17,919 nucleotides of DNA from Nephromyces sp. MM_2019 (lineage: Eukaryota > Apicomplexa > Aconoidasida > Nephromycida). The position numbers and the translations under genes were made by a program. Within the stretch, counting starts at the first letter, position 1, and the number at the start of each line of letters is the position of its first letter. Below, piece by piece: positions 1 through 9,337 of this stretch. The stretch covers positions 5,200-23,118 of the forward strand of contig JADHZB010001791.1 in assembly GCA_015657535.1 (NCBI GenBank), in the 5' to 3' direction. The notes under the pieces were generated by a model. That model searched no databases. It had not been told where the DNA came from and saw nothing but the letters and a program-made list of their open reading frames with translations.

Positions 1-36
<36 letters not shown>

Positions 37-290
37 TGGTTGGGGGGTGGGGTTGGGATGTATGTATGTATATATGTGTGTATGTATGTATTTGTGTGTG
101 TATGTATGTATGTATGTATGTGTATGTATGTATGTATGTATGTGTATGTATATATATGTGTATGTATGTATGTATGTGTATATATGTATGTGTGTATGTA
201 TATGTATGTGTATGTATGTATGTGTGTTATGTGTATGTATGTATGTGTGTATGTATATGTACGTATATATGTGTGTGTGTGTGTGTGGAG
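1..290. repeat. TG/TATG-rich microsatellite in an eIF3a intron
   Basis: The sequence is almost entirely TG, TATG and TGTA units with short TA interruptions. Reading frames through it are open only because the repeat lacks stops, so they are not genes. It lies upstream of the acceptor at 518-519 and is therefore most simply the 3' part of an intron of the eIF3a gene. On the sense strand it is TG-rich, whereas the next intron is CA-rich. Confidence 0.9.
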
Positions 291-519
291 GAGGTATATA
301 ATATAGTGTGCTATGTTTATGACAATAATTCAAATATATAGATGTGTTTTATTATACATATTAGGTTTGGATATTATATATAATGTATGTAAATAATTAT
401 ATATATTTTTTTTTGTACTTGTATGTAATTCATTTTAATAAGTTTATCTAAATTATTATACGTGTGTGAGGATATATATATATATATATATATATATCAT
501 TGTATATCAAAATGTGTAG

Positions 520-2820
520 AACAAAAACAAGAACAAGAGGAGATGCAAATATTAGAAAATCAAAGATTACAAAAACAAATGCACACACTAAAGGTTGAGA
601 TTGCTGCACAATTATTAGAAGATATCATACGAATTAGAGCCAATTTAATAGTGAATGGTAAACCTATCAATGAATTCACACCTGAGGAATTACTAAACGC
701 CAAATTTGATTTGGATGATATTGAGAAAGTATTTGAAGAACAATTTATTAAGGTTTGAAATCTACACACACTCTTTATTTATACACACACACACATCAAG
801 TATATATTTATGTACACACAAACCTAGGATAAAGTGTATTTATAACCTTTATATATATTTACATACACATATATATATATGTATATATATTTACATACAC
901 ATATATATATATGTATATATATTTGTTTACATACACACACCTAAATATTTACACACACTCACACACACATATTTATACACACTCACACACATATTTATAC
1001 ACACACACACACCTACATATATTTACACACAAACACATATAGGAACGATCTGAGAAATTGAGATTAAAACGTTTAGATGCTAAGAAAATGGACCATTTAC
1101 ACAGGGCCATTCGACAAGAAGAAATGATACTCCTCAATAATTGGAAAAAAGAAATATTAGACAAAGATCGACAAGAATTAGAAAAATTACAGGCTGTTCG
1201 TCAAGTTGGTTAGTCTACACACATATATATATATATTTATATATATCACAGTGTGTGTATATAGAAATGTGTGTGTATATAGAAAGGTGTGTGTATCAAA
1301 TTTTGTGTGTGTGTGTGTGTGTGTACGTGTGTGTATCAAATTTTGTGTGTGTGTGTGTGTGTGTGTATGTGTGTGTATCAAATTTTGTGTGTGTGTGTGT
1401 GTGTATGTGCGTGTATCAAATTTTGTGTATATAAATTTTATTTGTATAAATTATACGAGTGCATGTGTGTATAAACTAAATGAGTATATGCGTGTATAAA
1501 CTAAACGAGTGTATGTGTATATATAATAAGAGTGTAATTTGTTTCAAGTATCTGTGATATGTAGTTTTATAAGTGCATATCAATTGTGTGTGTATTCATA
1601 CATTTTTCAGAGTATAAGAAGGCTTATGAAGAATCATTAAAGAGTAAGGCCTTATTAAAGGGTGTAGTAGAAGACACACAAGCTTGGATTGATAAACATA
1701 TGGTTGAAAGGCAAAATGAATTTGAAATAAATTCAAAAGAACAAATTGCTAAGATAACTGAAATATTAAAACAAAAGAAAATTCAAAGAGCACGTGATAG
1801 ACTGGCTCAAGCTGAACAAGCCAAGAAAAATGAAGAATTAAAGGTAAAATTTCGCACACATACATACACATTATATATGTATATACAGTTTAGTTTTGTT
1901 TGTAAAATATTTTAGGTATAAACATTAATTTGTAGTCTGTAGGTACACACACATTGATTATTATAGCTTCACATATACACACACATATATATCAAGAAAG
2001 AGTTACACATATATACATTCTTTGAACTAGAAGAAGAAGCAAGAAGAGGAAGAACAACAACAATTAGCAGAACAAGAAAGATTACATAAATTGGACCAAA
2101 TGGCTCGAATTCAACGACAAAAAGAACAAATTGAGGTATATACACATTTTGATTTTATTATATATATATACTCAATATAATACCCATATAAATATATACC
2201 CGAATACATATATTTCTACACATATATACACACACAGTATCATCCAGTTTATATATATTTCCATACATATATATATACACATTGTATCATCCCAAACATA
2301 TATATTTCCACACATATATACACACACAATCTCATTATATATATATATATATATATATAATGAGATATATATAACTATACATACTCACCCATCTCCATTC
2401 TCCCCAAGCAGATTTTACACACACCCACCGCCCCTACAAAATAAAACCTACCTAAATACAAACACATATTTTTTTGTTTATTTTTTTAAACAGTTAAAGG
2501 TTATGGGAGAACTCATAGAAACTAGCCCTCATACTCCACAAACACCTAATCATACAACTACATCTCCACAGTCATCTTCTCATCATCCTACTACTCCCTC
2601 TACACACCCACAAACGACAACCCTTACCACCAATGGGGCAGAACATAGTGTACCTACACCTCCAACACGCCAACGTTTTGTACCGTCGATTATAAAGAGG
2701 GAAAGAGAGGCGGCCATTGCCAATGAAAAACTAAGGAGGGACAGTACATCTGTTCGGGAATTTACTAGACGTACAGCTGAGCCTAAAACAAATGGATATA
2801 AAGATGATCATGAACATTAA
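520..2820 (+). CDS. EIF3A: Eukaryotic translation initiation factor 3 subunit A, C-terminal part (partial at 5' side, 5 exons in window)
   Basis: eIF3a is the large scaffold subunit of the eIF3 complex, which binds the 40S ribosomal subunit during translation initiation in the cytoplasm. My exon model is 520-752, 1043-1208, 1611-1843, 2031-2135 and 2494-2820 (TAA stop). The phases agree: the first exon starts with the last two bases of a split codon, exon 1043-1208 ends on one base that completes GAG with the start of 1611, and the other junctions are phase 0. The product is a long charged helix rich in Glu, Gln, Lys and Arg. The second exon opens with ERSEKLRLKRLDAKKMDH, followed by an AIRQEE segment; this matches the eIF3a spectrin-like helical region that has an ERAKRLEE-type motif. 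Exon 1611-1843 continues the helix. The last exon has a Ser/Thr/Pro/His-rich linker and then a tail starting RFVPSIIKRERE. The upstream PCI/MPN-contacting part lies outside the window. Exon 1205/1613 borders are a possible alternative to 1208/1611. Family assignment is confident; exact borders are inference. Confidence 0.85.
753..1042 (+). repeat. eIF3a intron with CA-rich and TA-rich tandem repeats
   Basis: The donor follows AAG at 750-752 and the acceptor AG is at 1041-1042. The intron has CA tracts on the sense strand and two tandem copies of a unit of about 32 bp (TTACATACACATATATATAT type) around 851-915. It also has repeated ACACATATTTATACACAC units around 960-1010. Confidence 0.75.
1209..1610 (+). 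repeat. eIF3a intron with TG-rich nested tandem repeats
   Basis: This intron is TG-rich on the sense strand. The 12-mer GTATCAAATTTT occurs four times, starting at 1293, 1333, 1375 and 1413, separated by TG runs (period 38-42 bp). A second array follows: GTATAAA starts at 1444, 1469 and 1494, giving three copies of a 25-bp unit. The polypyrimidine stretch and CAG acceptor are at about 1601-1610. Confidence 0.85.
1844..2030 (+). other. eIF3a intron, CA-rich
   Basis: The donor GTAAAA follows AAG at 1841-1843 and the acceptor AG is at 2029-2030. The content is CA and TA short repeats on the sense strand, with no coding signal. Confidence 0.7.
2136..2493 (+). repeat. eIF3a intron with three degenerate 45-bp repeats and a TA palindrome
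   Basis: The donor GTATAT follows GAG at 2133-2135 and the acceptor CAG ends at 2493. Three degenerate copies of a unit with TTTCYA (at 2213, 2258, 2305), CA runs and ATCATCC are spaced 45-47 bp apart. A 38-bp perfect palindrome (ATCTCATT, TA core, AATGAGAT) lies at 2329-2366. The frame is open across the intron by chance because the repeats lack stops in that frame. Confidence 0.75.
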
Positions 2821-2831
2821 TTATATTTTTT

Positions 2832-2882
2832 CACACACACACACACACACACACACCCACCCCCACACCCACACACACACAC
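2832..2882. repeat. CA microsatellite just downstream of the eIF3a stop
   Basis: A run of CA dinucleotides is broken by a short C-rich patch (CCCACCCCCACACCC). It starts 12 bp after the TAA stop and is probably in the 3' untranslated region. Confidence 0.9.
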
Positions 2883-4870
2883 ATACGCACATACTACTTA
2901 TACATACATATAATGTATGTCTATATGTTCATATATAGATATGTTTTGTTTTTCACACATCTATATATAATATATATATATGTGTTTTGTTTTTTACATA
3001 TTTAAACATAATATATATATATATATATATATATGTTGGTTTTTAAATTATAATATATATACACAGAAATGTTTATATATATATTATACTTTTATATAGA
3101 GGATAAACTTCTTTTAAGAATTTATACACATAATATTTACACACACACCTGACATCAAGAAATAATATCTAGAAACTTTAGATATTATCATTTTAGAAAA
3201 TATATACAACACAATAAATAAACTATTATTTTAAAAATTATATCTACACACATATTTCATCATTTTAGAATGTATATACACATGTTTTATAATTTTTAAA
3301 TGTATATATACACACACATGTTATCATCTGAAAAATTATATATATATAACTGATTAAGCATATACACCATTTACATTATCTGGATACCACGCTTACAATT
3401 TAAAATATTACACAATTAATACACATCACTCAACTACACACAACACACACACAATCATTTATAATCACACGATATCTATATACTCTTAAGACATTACACA
3501 CGAGGGTTAAATTAATTTTCTTCAATTCAATTATCTTATCTATCATATATATATATATATATATATATGTATATTTACATGTTTGTCTACCTGAGTATAT
3601 TATAGACTCGCTTACATATTATAAACCCTTAAGATAACATAGTCTATAATTCAATTTTTCACACACTTAGAATTGGTAACCTTAACACATTTTAAAAAAT
3701 TTGCACACATTGTAATTTTTTATATTTAATATATCACTATTTACACACACATACACATGATACTTTTATTTAATTTTCACTTAATAAGAAACAAACTTTT
3801 ACACACTCAATATCTCATTCCGGATTTAACATCAGTGTGTATACCCTCAAATATCTTAATTTATAAAATACACACATAAACATATACTTTCTTCATTACA
3901 TATTTTTGCACACAATTTTGAGTTATTTTTGTGGTGTAATAAAAAGATTAGATTTTTGACAAACTACACATTTTAAACAAACTTCTCCTTTAATTGAAAT
4001 CTTTATATTTCTTATGCTCATTTATACATATAATAATATACGCGAACACATTACAATTGATATCAATATACACACAAATAAATTAAAAAATCATCTACAC
4101 TCACATGAATACTATCAAATATACAAATACAGACCAAATAAATTACTAAATATACAATATAAATGAAATATGTAAAGGTTTAAACATAAAATTATTTAGT
4201 AAGAAGATAAGTGTGTAAATTTATAATGAATATTAGTTAATAACACTCTATAACTATAGACTAAACATCACTTAGGTATTAGATATTTTTATTTATTAAT
4301 AAAACTGATTAGTACCACACACACACAATTTTTAGGCTTAAAATACACCCACATATACACTCTATACATACTCAGATTAATTATATATATACTGTACATA
4401 TATAGTTAATGGATAATTTGATTATATATTGAATTACATGCAAACACACAGTTATATTGTTTATACATTTGTAATGAAAAAATTTATGATTAGTTTTAAA
4501 ATTGTTTCAGATATATTTAAAAAAATGCATCAGATCTGATATAAATATTATACATATGAATGAATTACACTTATATATGTTTATTGATTTATATCCAATA
4601 TTAACACATGTTTTTTAAAATAATATATTGATAAAATCATTCACATTTTTTGTTATAAAAAGGACATAAAATCATACACACTTAAACATTTTGTAAAAAT
4701 TATGTGTGTTCGAAATCATATGCTTTCACACACTAACAAAATGTTTAAATAATCATATATTTTCCTTAAAGCATTTACACATAGATTTATGTGTTATAAA
4801 ACTTGTGAATAAATCAACACACAACACACACTTCCAAGTTTTACATATATATCCTACAAATTAAGACATA
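2883..4870. other. AT-rich intergenic spacer, no gene seen
   Basis: About 2 kb of AT-rich sequence has frequent stops in all frames and scattered ACACAC motifs. TA microsatellites lie at about 3009-3034 and 3545-3568. Degenerate copies of a TATGTTTTGTTTTT unit occur between 2935 and 3050, and a stem-loop lies at 3162-3188. I see no tRNA-like or protein-coding signal. Confidence 0.6.
3162..3188. other. Perfect 10-bp stem-loop downstream of eIF3a
   Basis: ATAATATCTA at 3162-3171 pairs exactly with TAGATATTAT at 3179-3188 around a 7-nt loop. It is about 340 bp after the eIF3a stop and could fold in a 3' UTR, but short AT-rich stems arise easily by chance. Confidence 0.4.
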
Positions 4871-4899
4871 CTCTATGAAACATAAACACCGATTTTAAT

Positions 4900-5608
4900 T
4901 ACATAAATACACCTTCTTCTTGCATTTGCACGAATAACCACTCACACACACACTTGTGTACACACTTGCACACACAAACACATCAACCAGATTTACACAC
5001 ACAACGCAACTTACTTTAAGTTTACACACTATACACATATTTGATAATTATAAACACACCCTCAATCATAAACTCCACCCTCCTACTCTAATCCCCTCTG
5101 ACACACACATCATCTACCCTGTTAATATAACTACTTACTAGCTTCTCTCACCACTTCTAGACCATACACACACACAAGCACAAACCTTCCCAAACAAACA
5201 CCCAAGAGCATACATTTATCCCACACACACACACACACAGATGTGAGTATACAATTTTATACTCACATATTAGCACACAAAACCAGATATCCATAGTAGT
5301 ACACATCCCTCCCAAACACAATTATCCCTTCTGCTATCCTCACCTTAGCCAAACACAAACACAACTCCCCATATATTTTTTCCCCTCATACACACACACT
5401 TCCACAATACCCCTCAGACACTTAAAAAACTTTACACACATACACTATTGAGATGATCCAACAACCTCTACTTGCAAAAACATTCTACTCATGAGTTTCC
5501 AACAGCTCCACCATCCCATCCAGTTCACACTCATCCCACCCAACACATGATTACTCGCCAAACTACACACCCGCACCCCCATGCACACACATACACACTA
5601 TACAAATA
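4900..5608 (+). promoter_or_regulatory. A/C-rich, G-poor upstream tract of the vezatin-like gene
   Basis: The plus strand is rich in A and C and nearly lacks G: by hand count about 26 G in the 448 bases from 5161 to 5608. It runs right up to the ATG at 5609. A comparable tract, on the opposite strand, precedes the cytidylyltransferase gene, so this is plausibly the promoter and 5' leader. No TATA box or start site can be fixed from sequence alone. Confidence 0.5.
5241..5268. other. Perfect 11-bp stem-loop in the upstream tract
   Basis: ATGTGAGTATA (5241-5251) pairs exactly with TATACTCACAT (5258-5268) around a 6-nt loop CAATTT. Three of the few G residues of the surrounding G-poor tract are in this stem. 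It lies about 340 bp upstream of the start codon at 5609. It could be an RNA hairpin in the 5' leader or a palindromic protein-binding site. Confidence 0.5.
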
Positions 5609-8600
5609 ATGTCAGATAGTTTATTTGTTTGGGACTCATCCCCGTTGGATAAATATTTGGTGTCGCTGGGGCACTCATCTCCGCCAGTGTACGTACAACC
5701 AAAAAAAAAAAAAAAAACTTATAAGAAATTTAGTCTGAAGAAAATTGTACAAAATTTCATAGTTAGGCGTATTGAGATGCTAAATTCTGACTACCACACA
5801 CTTTGTTTTAGACAGGGCTTGTTTACTGAGACATTGATAAAGGTGGAAAGAAATGAATTAGAAGGATTAGAGAACGATAAAGAGGCTTATTTCAATTGGT
5901 TTTATAATCTTTTTGAGCCATTAGTTTGTACCTTAATCTTAATAGGAGTGATTTTGTATAACACACAGTTTTTTGTTTACTTATTGCTAGCCTGTTTAGT
6001 CTCTGTGTGTGTATGTGAATATGTACTACGCCTCTTTATTACACAATCAAACAAGCAATTAGTGGCCTTTCAGAGGCATTGGTTGTTACTAAAGAGCTTT
6101 ACTAATTGGACACTTAGTCTACACACCTTACGGAAACTCAAACACACACCACAATCTATCTATGATGGCAAAGCGATGGAATACGCACATTTTATCAAGT
6201 ACTATGGTAATGTTTTTGATAAAACGATGGGTGTATGGGAAGAAGTCTTGGAACACACACATCATATCAGTGACATTAGAGACTCTTGGGGCTTAATCAC
6301 CTTGCTTAGTAGTGCAGATGTGTATACATTATTTTCTGAGTTAAACAAATACCTTCTATATGCATATCATTACCTCCTACGTTGTGCTAAGAGGTTGTGT
6401 GTGTGTATTAAGTGTTTTAACATTTTGAATATTATAGGGAGAGCTAATCTGGTTATAAAGAACACCTCGAATGTTGACAAAGAATTTCATAACAGGGCTC
6501 TATCAACATCCGAACACACCGCAGATGAGGTACTCACATACAGCTTACAGAGTACACCAAAGCACATTGCACACAGCTCGCAGGATATATCAAACAACAG
6601 TACACCCACATCACACACCACACTAAATAATATCACACACACACCACCACAAAACAACAACACAGACACACCACCACAAAACAACAACACAGACACACCA
6701 CCACAAAACAACACACGCCATACCAATACTTTAAGTATAGACAAATCAAAATCTAAACACGTAGGTAAATATCTTGATGATGAAGATTATATAAGGGGCC
6801 TTAACAATCGATTAGAAGTGATTTGGAATTATCAGAGAGATTATTGCATGTACACACAGAAATCATTTATATTTTTAATACAGCCCCCCCCATGGATATC
6901 ATATAAGCCTATAAATTTGCTTTATTATTTATTTTTGCTAATAATTCATCACATATTAACTTCAAATAAATTATATGATAATGTGTGTAGATTATCAAAT
7001 TTATTATATAATCATCAGATTGATTGTTGGTTGAATAAGGCACACTCTATTATATCACCTATTACGCTCAATCAACACTATGAACACACCTATTTCCCAA
7101 ATAATATACTAAATGTAGATAATGATAAGTATAAGGGAGTTAGATATCATTGGAAGATGTGTAACTGTTACCTAATTAAATCCTTAATTTCATTAAGACT
7201 CGATGAACACATTACAAACACTGAAATACATAAGAATGGTATAATTACATATTACATGATACATACACACTTATCTAATGTATTCTAGGCATATTGTTGC
7301 TTTGTATAGTATGCACATTATATATTGATATTCACACTGAATGCATTATATACATTATAGGTCAATATATATACTACATATATTATATACATTATATATA
7401 CTTTTACATTGATTATCTTATATTCATTATATTGATACACTCACAGTATATATTATTTACAGTAAATATTGAGCATACACACTGTTTGTTACATAAATTA
7501 TATGTTAAACAAACACTGTTATTTACTAATACTTATATCCTTTGTACTAAAAACATATAGTACATGTATCAGCATATGCACCTTACCTATTCCTTGAAAA
7601 TACACGTATAAAATGTGTGTCTATATATGACAATATAATAATATACATTATGAATATATATATATATTACAAATATATATTTATAATTTTAAAAAGTAAC
7701 TATAATCTACGTGTACTATATTACACCTTCATTTTATATTGTGGAGATATCTAAAAACTCTAAGCACACATCTACACCTACCCACACACACTTATACGCA
7801 CGCCTACCCACACGCATACTTACACACAAACGCAAACCTACTATAAACACACTCAAACACACATGTTAATTTATAAAGAACATCCTATAATTTATATACA
7901 TTTTGTATAATATTAGATTTGATAAAATTAATGAATGAGATTAAATTAAATTTAATTGAGGCAAACCAACATATCGCCGACCTTGAATTGTTATTTACTG
8001 ATCCCCCAAATTTACACCCAAAATTTAATGAACAACCAACACAGACACTAGAAGAAAGTTTACCACCCCCTATAATTACACACACACAACCAGAATTATG
8101 TGTGTATCCAGAAAATAACAAAGATCTACACACACAACTAGAAATATATCAAACAATAGGTAATCCTGATGATTATAAGAATGAACCCAAATTAACACTC
8201 AATCTAAACTCTGCTGCAAATTTCTACACACACACAAATACTGAAAGAAATTACACACCTGCACTCATGACAGAATTATCATACTCTGCTAGAGAAATAT
8301 ATTTAAAACGCCTCAAAAAAAACACACATGCACCTATCATCAAAAATCTAGAATATAATGAAGTATGGAGCTATATTGTGTGTGTTTACATAGAACTGTT
8401 GAATTTATTCTAGGTCCTTATATATATATATACATGTGCGTGTGTATGTATATCTAACATAGATTTAGATGTGTGTATAAATGAATCAACATTATAAAAT
8501 TTCTTAGAATGGTTATTTGTGTTTAAGGTTAAGGCTAAGCATTATATTTATACATCTATATATATATTTAAATAGGATGAAAAATGTGCAGTGATTAAAT

Positions 8601-8827
8601 GTGAAAATGTTGAGCCTGAAGACACATTAATTGTAGAGGAAAACATTGAAAATAACGAAGAATTATTACACACATTTTCTGAAAATGAAGCAAATTATCA
8701 TCGAAATCAATTAACGCATTTAAGCCTCAAAAATGAATTAATTAACGAATTTATGTTGCGTTATAAAAAAACTGATATTAGTAGTTCAGATGATGATAAT
8801 AATGATGATGATTATATTCAAGATTAG
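5609..8827 (+). CDS. Vezatin-like two-pass membrane protein (three-exon model, 775 aa)
   Basis: Model: 5609-7238, 7917-8362 and 8576-8827. Exon 1 ends on one base of a split Asp codon, and the second junction is phase 0. Residues 6-22 carry SPLDKYLVSLGH; I recall vezatin starting with the same SPLxxYLxxLGH pattern near its N-terminus, and the predicted length is close to human vezatin (about 780). Two hydrophobic segments in tandem lie at about 104-117 and 121-142, again as in vezatin, followed by a long helical region where a myosin-binding domain is known in the family. Residues 348-370 are a Thr-Pro-Pro-Gln-Asn repeat. A third hydrophobic stretch is at 436-450, and the tail is acidic (SSSDDDNNDDD). 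Vezatin links junction or organelle membranes to myosin and dynein; that role is not shown here. Alternatively the first exon stops at 7286-7288 (559 aa) and 7931-8413 and 8576-8827 are separate. Both alternative ends read TTC TAG G. Confidence 0.6.
5701..5717 (+). repeat. 17-A homopolymer inside the vezatin-like coding region
   Basis: Seventeen A residues encode five lysines (residues 32-36). The frame is open on both sides, and the N-terminal vezatin-type motif and the membrane segments are in the same frame, so the run length in this copy looks correct. Such runs are prone to sequencing error and ribosome or polymerase slippage. Confidence 0.95.
6641..6715 (+). repeat. 27-bp coding minisatellite, three copies
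   Basis: Units start at 6641, 6668 and 6695. The first two are identical and the third diverges near its end. They encode three TPPQNN(N)T units in a low-complexity Ser/Thr/Asn/His linker of the vezatin-like protein, between the N-terminal membrane part and the C-terminal helical part. Confidence 0.95.
7239..7916 (+). other. Predicted intron of the vezatin-like gene with an internal CA-rich tract
   Basis: The donor is G|GTATAA at 7238/7239 and the acceptor is ATTAG at 7912-7916. The content is AT-rich with many TATATTATA motifs and then a G-poor CA-rich tract at about 7760-7865. The open frame at 7294-7560 has only low-complexity Ile/Tyr/His content and is not a credible gene. If transcription instead restarts here, the CA tract would be the leader of a separate gene beginning at the ATG at 7931. 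Confidence 0.5.
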
Positions 8828-9073
8828 TATATCTTACACACATGGCATATTATCTCAATCATACACACAAAATATACACAGAGTAAAAGATATAAACATT
8901 GTGAGTAATAACTATACATATTTGAGTAAAAATAAAATCGTACATATAACCTAATAGATGTATAAATACTATACCCTATTATCCCCAACCATATATATAT
9001 ATATATATATACACACATAAACAATTAGGAAACCTGAACATTGATTGTGTATATTGTGTTAAGAGGATTCCTA

Positions 9074-9109
<36 letters not shown>

Positions 9110-9337
9110 GTAAAACAGTTTATGCAAAAATAAATAAATAAAATCATTTCAATTAAGAATGAATGAGTAAAAATATGTTTAAAAATGTATAATATTGTGT
9201 GTGTGTGTTTAAAAATTAATTGTGTATGTGGTATATGCTTGTGTATATAAGTGCTTTGTAACTCTGTCTAAACAATATATCGAAAATGAAAAAAAAATAT
9301 ATGTAGGGGTCGATAGTGTGTAAAATTAAAAAAACTA
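8828..9337. other. Spacer between convergent genes with TA microsatellites
   Basis: The plus-strand gene ends at 8827 and the minus-strand gene ends at 9338, so this 510-bp spacer must hold both 3' UTRs. It contains TA runs at about 8991-9011 and 9076-9108 and a short TG run near 9197-9208. No gene is seen. Confidence 0.75.

Noticed and set aside
1..300. Telomere or CRISPR-like array
   Set aside because: Units are irregular TG/TATG dinucleotide and tetranucleotide mixtures, not a fixed telomeric unit, and there are no unique spacers between conserved repeats.
1..341. Three overlapping open frames of Cys-Val and Met-Tyr-Val repeats
   Set aside because: They exist only because the TG/TATG microsatellite has no stops; the composition is pure repeat and the region fits an intron.
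2136..2493. Open frame continuing upstream of the last eIF3a exon
   Set aside because: It is made of Ile/Tyr/His repeats from TA and CA tracts, and the GAG|GT donor and CAG acceptor mark it as intron.
4956..5141. 61-residue His/Thr open frame
   Set aside because: It is a low-complexity translation of a CA-rich, G-poor tract without any protein-like pattern.
6487..6744. Minus-strand open frame opposite the vezatin-like gene
   Set aside because: It is the antisense shadow of the 27-bp coding repeat; repetitive Leu/Phe/Cys/Gly content.
7294..7560. 88-residue Ile/Tyr-rich open frame
   Set aside because: It comes from AT-rich TATATTATA sequence between a predicted donor and acceptor; no conserved pattern.
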